The notes below the pieces were generated by a model. That model worked only from the letters and a program-made list of their open reading frames with translations, was not told the DNA's origin and ran no database searches. Shown here piece by piece: positions 14,302 through 20,662 of a stretch of DNA of 23,185 nucleotides (position 1 is its first letter; every line of letters begins with the position of its first letter). The DNA comes from Candidatus Moraniibacteriota bacterium (GTDB taxonomy: Bacteria > Patescibacteriota > Minisyncoccia > Moranbacterales > UBA1568), in NCBI GenBank assembly GCA_023261685.1, contig JAHFOM010000006.1, positions 1 to 23,185 of the forward strand, given 5' to 3'. The translations under genes and the position numbers were made by a program.

Positions 14302-14838
14302 ATGAGTAGAATTGGGAAAAAACCAGTCAGTATTCCAGAAGGTGTCACCGTGACGCTCTCTGCGAACGTAGTCACTGTGGCGGGTCCAAAAGGCACGCTC
14401 GAGTTCGCGCACCGTCGCGAGGCGAAGGTAGCTGTGGCAGAAAATACCGTGCTCGTTACTAGGGTGGGCGAGACGAAGAAATCCCAAGCTCTCTGGGGGA
14501 CCACAACGAAATTGATTGCCAATATGATAGTCGGCGTGACCGCGGGTTTTCAGAAACAGCTTGAGTTGAACGGTGTCGGTTTCCGTATGTCGGTCAATGG
14601 GAAAAAAATTGTTCTGGCTCTGGGCTTTTCTCATCCTGTGGAGCTGACTCTCCCAGAGGGGTTGGATGCCAAAATCGAGGGGAATATCCTGACGATTTCC
14701 GGCACTGATAAGCAGAAAGTCGGCGAATACACCGCTATCGTCAGAAAATTAAAACCAGTCGAGCCGTACAAGGGCAAAGGATTCCGTTATGTCGGTGAAG
14801 TCGTGCGCCGCAAGGAAGGCAAGAAAAATGCCGCCTAA
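14302..14838 (+). CDS. rplF: 50S ribosomal protein L6 (uL6)
   Basis: L6 lies near the factor-binding site. The 178-residue product has MSRIGKKPVSIPEGVTV, the repeated beta-sheet domains, NGVGFRMSVNGKKIVLALGFSHPVE and the signature PEPYKGKGFRY-like VEPYKGKGFRYVGEVVRRKEGKKNA. Size and motifs are normal. It is followed by a palindromic spacer. Confidence 0.97.
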   Translation: MSRIGKKPVSIPEGVTVTLSANVVTVAGPKGTLEFAHRREAKVAVAENTVLVTRVGETKKSQALWGTTTKLIANMIVGVTAGFQKQLELNGVGFRMSVNGKKIVLALGFSHPVELTLPEGLDAKIEGNILTISGTDKQKVGEYTAIVRKLKPVEPYKGKGFRYVGEVVRRKEGKKNAA

Positions 14839-14932
14839 TGAAATAACCAACAACTGACAACTGACAACAAAATGCAGGAAGAAAAAGTAGGCATGTTGTA
14901 GGTTATCGGTTATAAGTTGTAAGTTAAGAAAT
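14839..14932. repeat. Spacer palindrome I between rplF and rplR
   Basis: The left side (from 14842) has AATAACCAACAACT and the 7-base word AACTGAC in tandem. The right side has GTTGTAGGTTAT and AGTTGTAAGTTAA (up to about 14927), giving an imperfect inverted repeat with several registers. Its two ends match the spacer at 9485-9568, so it belongs to the same family. It fills the gap from the rplF stop to the rplR ATG. Confidence 0.6.
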
Positions 14933-15289
14933 ATGTTAAAGCGAGAGATACGAAAAGTGAAACGATTTGAACGGAAGCGTCGTGTGCGCGCCAAGATAAC
15001 CGGCACCGCCACCCGCCCGCGTCTTTCGGTGTTTCGGAGTTTGCGGAACATCTCTGTTCAGGCCATCGATGATCTGTCCGGTACGACCTTGGCGCAGGCG
15101 AATATGCTGGAACTGACGAAAAAAACATCGCACACAGTAGCGGGAGCAGCGCTTGTCGGAAAGACAATCGCAGAGCGTTTGGCAAAAATCGGCATCACGG
15201 AAGCGGTTTTCGATCGTTCCGGATATAAATATCATGGCAAAGTAAAGGCGCTCGCCGAAGCTGCCCGTGGCGACGGTCTCAAGTTTTAA
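14933..15289 (+). CDS. rplR: 50S ribosomal protein L18 (uL18)
   Basis: L18 binds 5S rRNA. The 118-residue product has a basic N-terminus (KREIRKVKRFERKRRVRAKITGT), RPRLSVFRSLRNISVQAIDD, and the ending GYKYHGKVKALAEAARGDGLKF. The size is typical. It starts at the first ATG after palindrome I, without a Shine-Dalgarno sequence. Confidence 0.96.
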   Translation: MLKREIRKVKRFERKRRVRAKITGTATRPRLSVFRSLRNISVQAIDDLSGTTLAQANMLELTKKTSHTVAGAALVGKTIAERLAKIGITEAVFDRSGYKYHGKVKALAEAARGDGLKF

Positions 15290-15420
15290 TAGGCATCTCG
15301 ATAATGCCTTGCGACTCTGAATGATACAGGATACAGTATAATCAAAGAATTGAAGCGGGGATGCTCCCTCCCAAGGCGGGCAGGCATACTAGAGCTACGT
15401 AACTTCATTTATAGACAATT
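15290..15420 (+). other. Spacer between rplR and rpsE
   Basis: It begins with a perfect 6-bp hairpin AGGCAT/ATGCCT just after the rplR stop. It also holds an isolated TATAAT (15337-15342) without a -35 box at a normal distance, and the string CCAAGGCGGGCAGGC that resembles the hairpins after tuf. No gene is seen. A private promoter for rpsE is possible but not supported. Confidence 0.4.
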
Positions 15421-15936
15421 ATGGCAAAGCCAGGAAAAAAAATGGGGAGACGCGAAAAGCCGGAGTTTGATCAGAAACTCCTTGACTTGGCGCGCGTGAC
15501 ACGCGTGGTAAAAGGTGGACGCCGTTTCCGTTTTCGAGCGACGCTCGTCATCGGCAATCGCAAAGGCAAGGTGGGCGTGGGTGTCGCCAAGGGATCGGAT
15601 GTTTCTGATGCTATTCAGAAGGCCTACAATGACGCGAAAAAAAATATGGTGACCATTGCGTTGGACGGGACAACCATTTCTCATGATATTTCCGCCAAAC
15701 TCGGATCCGCAAAAGTCCTGCTGCGACCGGCTTCTGAAGGGCGGGGAGTTATTGCTGGCGGCGCGGTGCGTGCCGTGGTCGATCTGCTCGGCGTCAAGGA
15801 TGTCGTTTCCAAGTCCCTCGGCGCTTCCAATCCGCTCAATGTCGCTCGGGTCACTATCAAGGCTCTAGAACAGCTGAAAGCGCCTCGTCTTCCCAAGGCA
15901 GTGAAAGAAAGTGAAGCAGCTCCAGTCCAAAAATAG
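15421..15936 (+). CDS. rpsE: 30S ribosomal protein S5 (uS5)
   Basis: S5 contributes to decoding accuracy and to the mRNA entry channel. The 171-residue product has the double-stranded RNA-binding-like domain (VTRVVKGGRRFRFRATLVIGNRKGKVGVGVAKGSDVSDAIQKAYNDAKKN) and the C-terminal domain (LLRPASEGRGVIAGGAVRAVVDLLGVKDVVSKSLGASNPLNV). In most bacteria rpmD follows, but here rplO begins 22 bases later. Confidence 0.97.
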   Translation: MAKPGKKMGRREKPEFDQKLLDLARVTRVVKGGRRFRFRATLVIGNRKGKVGVGVAKGSDVSDAIQKAYNDAKKNMVTIALDGTTISHDISAKLGSAKVLLRPASEGRGVIAGGAVRAVVDLLGVKDVVSKSLGASNPLNVARVTIKALEQLKAPRLPKAVKESEAAPVQK

Positions 15937-15958
15937 TATTTCCATATAACGTTTTATT

Positions 15959-16384
15959 ATGCAGATCCATCAACTTTCAGTCGTAAAAAAGAAAGGTCGG
16001 AAGCGTATCGGACACGGCGGCAAGCGCGGCACGACATCTGGTCGCGGGAGCAATGGTCAGAAATCCCGTTCCGGCGCCTCTGTTGATCCTTTGTTCGAAG
16101 GTGGTCGCTCGACGTTTCTCGAGCGTCTGAAGAAAGTGCGCGGTTTCAAGTCTATTCATCAGAAAAAATGTCTGGTAACGTTGACGAGTCTGGAGTATGC
16201 TTGCGTGGACGGCGAAGTCATCACGATCGCCCTCTTGATCGACAAAAAACTGGCCCCGAAGACAGCACTTGCCCGTGGCGTCAAGATCGTAGCGACCGGC
16301 AGTCTCAAGAAAAAACTGACGCTGGGTGCGGATGTTACGGCTTCAGAAAAGGCCAAGGAGAGTTTTCAGGCAGTCTCTCAGTAA
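15959..16384 (+). CDS. rplO: 50S ribosomal protein L15 (uL15)
   Basis: L15 is a late-assembly large-subunit protein. The 141-residue product has the Gly/Arg-rich N-terminal region KKKGRKRIGHGGKRGTTSGRGSNGQKSRSG and a globular C-terminal half ending GADVTASEKAKESFQAVSQ. It follows rpsE directly, with no room for rpmD. It lies 91 bases before secY. Confidence 0.95.
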   Translation: MQIHQLSVVKKKGRKRIGHGGKRGTTSGRGSNGQKSRSGASVDPLFEGGRSTFLERLKKVRGFKSIHQKKCLVTLTSLEYACVDGEVITIALLIDKKLAPKTALARGVKIVATGSLKKKLTLGADVTASEKAKESFQAVSQ

Positions 16385-16413
16385 AAGCATTTTTACGGGG
16401 CGGAGATTTGCTG

Positions 16414-16443
16414 TTGTCTTTCCCATATCGAGTGGGGTATACT
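16414..16443 (+). promoter_or_regulatory. Possible promoter for secY
   Basis: TTGTCT (16414-16419) and TATACT (16438-16443) are separated by 18 bases. Matches to consensus are 4 of 6 and 5 of 6. A start near 16450 would give a short leader of about 26 bases before secY. Readthrough from the ribosomal genes is also likely. Confidence 0.45.
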
Positions 16444-16475
16444 GGTCTTATCTTGGAAACTGATCCTTTTCTCTC

Positions 16476-17747
16476 ATGCGCGAAACATTCCTGAATATTT
16501 TTCGAATCAAGGACCTCCGGAATAAGATCCTTTTTATTCTTGGTTTGTTGGTTGTCTATCGTATCGCCGCCAATATCCCGCTCCCGGGAGTGGATGTGCT
16601 GGCACTCCGGCGGCTATTTGAAGACAATGCGTTTCTCGGTCTCTTGAATATTTTTTCCGGCGGTGGACTTTCTAATATTTCGATCGTACTTTTGGGCGTC
16701 GCGCCATACATCACCGCATCGATTATTATGCAGTTGTCGACGACGATTGTCCCCAGTCTCGAGCGCTTGTACAAAGAAGAGGGAGAAACCGGACGTCAGA
16801 AATTCAATATGTGGACGCGCTGGATCACGCTTCCGCTCGCCGGGCTCCAGTCTTTTGGTATGCTTTCACTGCTCCGCTCGCAGAATATTTTGGGCGATAT
16901 CACGCCGTTCAATATGGCAGTGATTATTATCAGCGCAACCGCGGGGACTATTTTTCTGATGTGGCTCGGCGAACTGATTACCGAAAAGGGTTTGGGTAAC
17001 GGAGTCTCGGTGATTATTTTCGCCGGCATCGTTTCCAGTCTGCCGACCGGTATTTCCCGCTTTATCTCGATTTGGGACCCGGCGCAGATTTTTACCTATA
17101 TCTTGTTCGCTCTCTTGGCGGCAGTGACTGTCGCGAGCGTGATTTTTATCAATGAAGGTCAGCGGACGATTCCCGTCGCCTATGCCAAGCGTGTCCGCGG
17201 GGCGCAGGTCTACGGCGGGTCGGCGACGCATTTGCCGCTTCGGGTCAATCAGGCCGGAGTCATCCCGATCATCTTTTCGGTATCGCTCATACTTATTCCG
17301 ACGATGGCGGCCAATTTCTTCGTGCAGAGCACCAATGTCAAGATAGCGGGCATCGCGGTGGCAGTCAGCGCTTGGCTGCAGAATCAGTGGGTCTATGGCA
17401 TCCTCTATTTCGTGCTGGTTGTCTTGTTCACGTATTTCTATACCGCGGTGGTATTCGATCCGATCAAGATTGCCGAGAATCTTCAGAAACAAGGCGGATA
17501 TATCCCGGGAATCCGACCGGGTAATACGACGGCTGAATATCTGTACCACATCATTAATCGCATTACGCTTGCCGGCGCTTTTTTTCTCGGCGCAGTGGCG
17601 GTCCTGCCCTTTGTCGTGCAGGGTATTACCGGCATTCAGGCGCTTTCTATCGGAGGCGTGAGTATTCTCATCGTCGTTTCGGTCGTGCTGGAAACGGTGA
17701 AGCATATCCAGAGCCAGTTGACGATGCAGAGCTACGAGACCTTCTAG
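16476..17747 (+). CDS. secY: Preprotein translocase subunit SecY
   Basis: SecY is the membrane channel for secreted and membrane proteins. The 423-residue product has about ten hydrophobic segments. Family landmarks include IPLPGVD near residue 32, FSGGGLSNISIVLLGVAPYITASIIMQLS (plug region), EKGLGNGVSVIIFAGI, and PVAYAKRVRGAQVYGG..HLPLRVNQAGVIPIIF in the cytoplasmic loop. The loop FDPIKIAENLQKQGGYIPGIRPG and the C-terminal QSQLTMQSYETF are also present. Position after rplO is canonical. Confidence 0.98.
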   Translation: MRETFLNIFRIKDLRNKILFILGLLVVYRIAANIPLPGVDVLALRRLFEDNAFLGLLNIFSGGGLSNISIVLLGVAPYITASIIMQLSTTIVPSLERLYKEEGETGRQKFNMWTRWITLPLAGLQSFGMLSLLRSQNILGDITPFNMAVIIISATAGTIFLMWLGELITEKGLGNGVSVIIFAGIVSSLPTGISRFISIWDPAQIFTYILFALLAAVTVASVIFINEGQRTIPVAYAKRVRGAQVYGGSATHLPLRVNQAGVIPIIFSVSLILIPTMAANFFVQSTNVKIAGIAVAVSAWLQNQWVYGILYFVLVVLFTYFYTAVVFDPIKIAENLQKQGGYIPGIRPGNTTAEYLYHIINRITLAGAFFLGAVAVLPFVVQGITGIQALSIGGVSILIVVSVVLETVKHIQSQLTMQSYETF

Positions 17748-17868
17748 AAGAGTAATTCTCAAGTATCAATTTTTAATTTCTAAACAATTTTCAATAAGTG
17801 AATTTCAAAATTTAGAAATTAGATTATTGTTTGAAAATTAGAAATTGAAAATTTTTTATTGTACCGGC
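17748..17868. repeat. Spacer palindrome K between secY and adk
   Basis: AATTTTTAATTTCTAA (17768-17783) pairs with TTAGAAATTGAAAATT (17838-17853) over 16 bases with one G-U pair. A second TTAGAAATT at 17812-17820 can compete for the same left arm. AATTTC (17801-17806) can pair with GAAATT (17815-17820). The element is A/T-rich and ends about 15 bases before the adk ATG. Confidence 0.6.
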
Positions 17869-18525
17869 ATGTCTATCGGAAATTATATACTTTTAGGGCC
17901 TCCCGGAAGCGGTAAAAGCACTCAAGCAGAGCTTTTGAGAAAAAATCTCGGTCTGGTGCATATCGATATCGGATCGGAACTGCGCGCCGCAGCCGAGGAA
18001 GATACGCCACTCGGACGGGAAATCAATGATACTATCCATCTCAAGCATTCATTGACATCCGACGTGATTATGAGGGCGGTTTTTGAAAATGTCATCAAAA
18101 GTGTCCCGCCAGAAAAGAGCATCTTGCTTGATGGAGCACCTCGTCGTGCTTCTCAGATCGATGAAGTGGAGGCGGTACTCCGCTCTTTCGGACGCTCTAT
18201 CGACAAGGTCATCTTCATCAATCTCCGAGAAGAGCAATCGGTCGAGCGGATTTCAAAACGCTACCTCTGTTTCGGATGCCATCGGCCGTATATTTTGGGC
18301 AAAGACGTTTTTTCTCAGGAGATGCCTTGCAGCGTTTGCGGAGGCAAGATCGGTCAGCGCAAAGATGATACGCCGGAAGGGGTGCGGACGCGTCATCAGA
18401 TTTTTCATACCGAAACCCTGCCGGTCATAGAATATTTTGCGAAAAACAATCTTTTACTGACTGTTGACGGGAATCAGTCTGCGGAGAAAATTTTTGAGGA
18501 TATCAAGGAGCAACTGGATGCATAA
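17869..18525 (+). CDS. adk: Adenylate kinase with zinc-type LID
   Basis: Adenylate kinase interconverts AMP, ATP and ADP. The 218-residue product has the P-loop GPPGSGKST at residues 10-18, the AMP-binding region and LLDGAPRR at 87-93 (usually LDGFPRT). The LID carries C134-x2-C137 and C154-x2-C157, the structural zinc site. The ATG at 17869 is preferred because homology starts at SIGNYILLGPPGSGKST. An upstream in-frame TTG at 17845 lies inside the palindrome. It is encoded after secY as in many bacteria and is followed by map after 6 bases. Confidence 0.96.
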   Translation: MSIGNYILLGPPGSGKSTQAELLRKNLGLVHIDIGSELRAAAEEDTPLGREINDTIHLKHSLTSDVIMRAVFENVIKSVPPEKSILLDGAPRRASQIDEVEAVLRSFGRSIDKVIFINLREEQSVERISKRYLCFGCHRPYILGKDVFSQEMPCSVCGGKIGQRKDDTPEGVRTRHQIFHTETLPVIEYFAKNNLLLTVDGNQSAEKIFEDIKEQLDA

Positions 18526-18531
18526 AAAACT

Positions 18532-19305
18532 ATGTCACAAACATTGATCAAAACTGCCGATGAGATTCTTCGCTTGCGGGCATCAGGTCAGCGTTTGGCG
18601 GGTGTCCTTCAGACGGTGATGGCATCCGTCGCCCCGGGCACCACGACCAAGGATATAGATATGCTGGCGGAACGTCTGATCCGCGAAGTCGGCGGCATCC
18701 CTATCTTCAAGGGGTACGGATCAGATTTTGGCCGTCCGTTTCCGGCATCGATCTGCACATCCGTCAATGAGGAAGTCGTGCACGGTATCCCGCACGCCAA
18801 GAAGATTATCCAAGCAGGTGATCTGGTGAAGCTCGACATCGGAATGCGTTTCGAAGGGATGGTCACGGATATGGCGCGCACCGTCAAAGTAGGAGCCGTG
18901 AGCAAGGAAAAGGAACGGTTGGCCACGGTCACAGAAGAGAGTTTGCGGCGCGGTATCGCAGAGCTTCGTCCGGGAGTTCGTATTTCAGTTTATTCTCGAG
19001 CCGTTCAAGAGTATGTTGAAGCCAATGGATTTTCCGTGGTGCGTGATCTGGTGGGGCACGGTGTCGGGCACGAGCTCCACGAGGATCCGCAGGTGCCCAA
19101 CTATGTCTCGCGGGGGATGGATGATTTTGTGTTGCAAGCCGGTATGGCGCTGGCTCTCGAACCGATGGTCAATGCCGGGGCATTTGGCGTGAAAATCGCC
19201 AAAGATACGTGGACGTTCGTTACCGCTGACGGCAGTCTCTCCGCCCACTTCGAGGACACGGTCGTCATTACGGAGCGGGGCGCGGATGTTGTAACGAAGG
19301 TATAG
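18532..19305 (+). CDS. map: Type I methionine aminopeptidase
   Basis: This enzyme removes the initiator methionine from new proteins. The 257-residue product has all expected metal ligands: D102 (KLDIGMR), D113 (VTDMART), H176 (GHGVGH), E210 (ALEPMVN) and E241 (HFEDTVV). Substrate histidines H84 (VVHGIPH) and H183 (ELHEDPQVPNY) are also present. Length is normal. It forms a likely two-gene unit with adk. In many bacteria infA and rpmJ come next, but here an unrelated gene follows. Confidence 0.97.
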   Translation: MSQTLIKTADEILRLRASGQRLAGVLQTVMASVAPGTTTKDIDMLAERLIREVGGIPIFKGYGSDFGRPFPASICTSVNEEVVHGIPHAKKIIQAGDLVKLDIGMRFEGMVTDMARTVKVGAVSKEKERLATVTEESLRRGIAELRPGVRISVYSRAVQEYVEANGFSVVRDLVGHGVGHELHEDPQVPNYVSRGMDDFVLQAGMALALEPMVNAGAFGVKIAKDTWTFVTADGSLSAHFEDTVVITERGADVVTKV

Positions 19306-19335
19306 ACTAGTGAATCACGAATAGAGAATCCGGAG

Positions 19336-19517
19336 TATTTTTGAGGAAATATTATTTTTTTCTTCCCCTTTTCCTCCATCGAACTTTTCCGACTCAGTTG
19401 CCGAGAAACGTCTCTGTCCTGCGAAACGCGTCACGCTCCGTTTCTAGCGGCACTTTCATCGCAAAAGTTACCGATGGAGCACCGGATGAAGAAAAAAATA
19501 ATATTTCCTCAAAAATA
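19336..19517. repeat. Large nested palindrome L between map and ruvX
   Basis: The 30-base outer arms 19336-19365 and 19488-19517 are perfectly complementary. Inside, CTCCATCG (19374-19381) and AACTTTT (19382-19388) pair with AAAAGTT (19463-19469) and CGATGGAG (19472-19479). AGAAACG (19404-19410) pairs with CGTTTCT (19439-19445). Its length (182 bp) and nested design match copies A-C, but the sequence is unrelated. It ends 14 bases before the ruvX ATG. No ORF is inside. Confidence 0.85.
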
Positions 19518-19531
19518 TCACCTTACTTTGT

Positions 19532-19954
19532 ATGCCTCAAGAGAATCACAATTATCTCGGCCTAGATTGGGGCGCAACGAATATCGGGGTCGCGCTGGCG
19601 CACCAGGAGACGGGTGTCGCGCTTCCCTATGCGACTATCAAGAATGACGCGGATGTGCTCCTCTGCCTCGGCGAGATTATCGTGTCAGAAAACATCGCCA
19701 CCGTGGTCATCGGCATCCCAGAATATCTTCATCAGGATGGAGGCCTCTCGGCGGCGGAGAAATTTGGGCAAAGCTTGACTGAGCGCTTCGGCGTGAAGGT
19801 AGCGTATGAGAACGAAATGTTTACCACCAAAATGGCGCAAGATAATCTCATCGAGCGCGGTATTAAGGGCGCATCAAAAAATAACGACGAGGAAGCCGCC
19901 CGCATCATCCTCCAAGAATGGCTGGGAAAAAAAAGTAGTGGAGGTCAAAACTAA
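19532..19954 (+). CDS. ruvX: YqgF/RuvX-family RNase H-fold nuclease
   Basis: YqgF/RuvX proteins are RuvC-like nucleases implicated in Holliday-junction or pre-16S rRNA processing. The 140-residue product has the first strand YLGLDWGATNIGVAL with D12, the second conserved strand VVIGIPEYLHQDGG, and a C-terminal DEEAARIIL with D119. The usual DERLST-like motif reads NEMFTT here. The acidic residue E95 is kept, while the preceding Asp and following Arg are replaced. Three acidic residues therefore remain, so activity is plausible. It is preceded by palindrome L and followed closely by palindrome C. Confidence 0.85.
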   Translation: MPQENHNYLGLDWGATNIGVALAHQETGVALPYATIKNDADVLLCLGEIIVSENIATVVIGIPEYLHQDGGLSAAEKFGQSLTERFGVKVAYENEMFTTKMAQDNLIERGIKGASKNNDEEAARIILQEWLGKKSSGGQN

Positions 19955-19968
19955 GCAGTCTGAGTTCT

Positions 19969-20184
19969 ATTCTGAAGTGCAGTATCTGGCATCTCAGTTC
20001 AACCGCCAAAAGTAATTTTTTGTCTCCATTTCACCACTCATCAGGACCTCTCGGCTGAACGAAAAAAGTCGCCCCCATAGAGCGGCAGAGCAGCTTCTTT
20101 TTTCGAGCCGAGAGACCTTCTTCACACAGTGTGAAACGAGAGCCAAAAAATTCTTTTGGCGGCTGAACTACTGCACTTCAGAAT
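19969..20184. repeat. Large nested palindrome, family 1 copy C
   Basis: ATTCTGAAGTGCAGTA (19969-19984) and GTTCAACCGCCAAAAG (from 19997) on the left pair with the arm ending at 20184. The 12 bases 19985-19996 have no partner and sit where copy B has its 14 unpaired bases. Inner stems are as in copy B, including CGAAAAAAG/CTTTTTTCG around a C-rich loop. Bases 20006-20056 and 20116-20165 are identical to copy B. It begins 14 bases after the ruvX stop and is joined to a consensus promoter. Confidence 0.85.
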
Positions 20185-20203
20185 GGAATGTAAGTAGTCG
20201 CTA

Positions 20204-20232
20204 TTGACATAAAGTCATTTTAGGTGTATAAT
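20204..20232 (+). promoter_or_regulatory. Perfect-consensus sigma70-type promoter
   Basis: TTGACA (20204-20209), a 17-base spacer and TATAAT (20227-20232) match consensus at all 12 positions. Transcription would start near 20239. The bases before the -35 box (TTCAGAATGGAATGTAAGTAG) match those before the tuf promoter. The unit it drives ends at a terminator at 20543-20581, before any convincing protein gene. Confidence 0.85.
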
Positions 20233-20238
20233 AGATAG

Positions 20239-20535
20239 TCAGTAGCTTAAAAATCAGTATGGTGAGGAAATTCAAAAGAAGGGCGTGAATGTCTTCCGGA
20301 AATTTTTTGGAAACAAATCAGTCTTTCTTTGGAAATCGGTCGCGTGGTCCGATCGTGACCAGCTCTCCGTCCCGTATCTTGAGGCAAACCTGAGTGACCT
20401 AGTCATACGATCGGTATCCCTCAGTTGCGTCTTTACTAGCGGTGATGTAGCGGCATACGTTTCTACTAGCCAATCATCAGATTTGTGATAGAGGGTTTTC
20501 TACAATCATAGCAAACCTACGACTTCGAGTCTTTT
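20239..20535 (+). ncRNA. Candidate structured non-coding RNA of unknown class
   Basis: The stretch lies between a perfect promoter and a strong terminator. GTCAGTAG (20238-20245) pairs with CTACGAC (20517-20523) with one bulge, and TATG (20258-20261) with CATA (20507-20510), so the ends can close. Inside, CCGATCGT (20349-20356) and the adjoining GAC pair with GTC and ACGATCGG (20402-20414), a stem of 11 pairs with a two-base bulge. The only ORF is 67 codons (20285-20488), rich in Ser and Val and without a recognisable domain. GTGAGGAAATTC near the start faintly resembles the RNase P RNA GAGGAAAGTCC element, but no matching 3' element was found, and tmRNA, 6S and SRP signatures were not seen. 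A small unknown protein remains possible. Confidence 0.45.
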
Positions 20536-20542
20536 TCTTTCC

Positions 20543-20581
20543 GCGTCTCCTTCCATATCAATGGGAGGAGGCGCTTTTTTT
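20543..20581 (+). terminator. Rho-independent terminator
   Basis: GCGTCTCCTTCC (20543-20554) pairs with GGGAGGAGGCGC (20563-20574), 12 pairs including two G-U pairs, and is followed by seven T residues (20575-20581). It ends the transcript from the promoter at 20204-20232. An ATG at 20561 that extends the downstream glycosyltransferase frame lies inside this hairpin, so it is not the start of that gene. Confidence 0.85.
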
Positions 20582-20612
20582 GTTCGTACCATTTTTGAGA
20601 GAATGTCAGGTA

Positions 20613-20643
20613 TTGTATTTTTATGCTATACTGCAGATATAAT
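20613..20643 (+). promoter_or_regulatory. Promoter region of the glycosyltransferase gene
   Basis: Two overlapping candidates exist. TGCTATACT (-10 box TATACT, 20627-20632) is an extended -10 sequence. TTGTAT (20613-20618) lies 19 bases before TATAAT (20638-20643). Either would start transcription 13-25 bases before the ATG at 20663, downstream of the terminator. Confidence 0.5.
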
Positions 20644-20662
20644 TCTTGAATTTCTCTGCCGT

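Noticed and set aside
15309..15342. Promoter before rpsE (TTGCGA ... TATAAT)
   Set aside because: The spacer is 22 bases, too long for a standard sigma70 promoter.
17845..17868. TTG start for adk
   Set aside because: It adds eight unconserved residues encoded inside the spacer palindrome, and the ATG at 17869 fits the family.
20285..20488. 67-codon ORF in the promoter-terminator unit
   Set aside because: There is no domain, the composition is Ser/Val-rich, and it lies inside a sequence with long-range pairing. It is kept only as the alternative to the RNA call.
20239..20581. Identification of the RNA unit as tmRNA or RNase P RNA
   Set aside because: There is no tmRNA-like 5' or T-arm ending and no alanine tag frame. 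The GAGGAAA string lacks a partner like the conserved RNase P 3' element.
20561..20662. Upstream ATG starts for the glycosyltransferase
   Set aside because: The first lies inside the terminator hairpin and the second is upstream of the likely -10 boxes. The family N-terminus begins at 20663.
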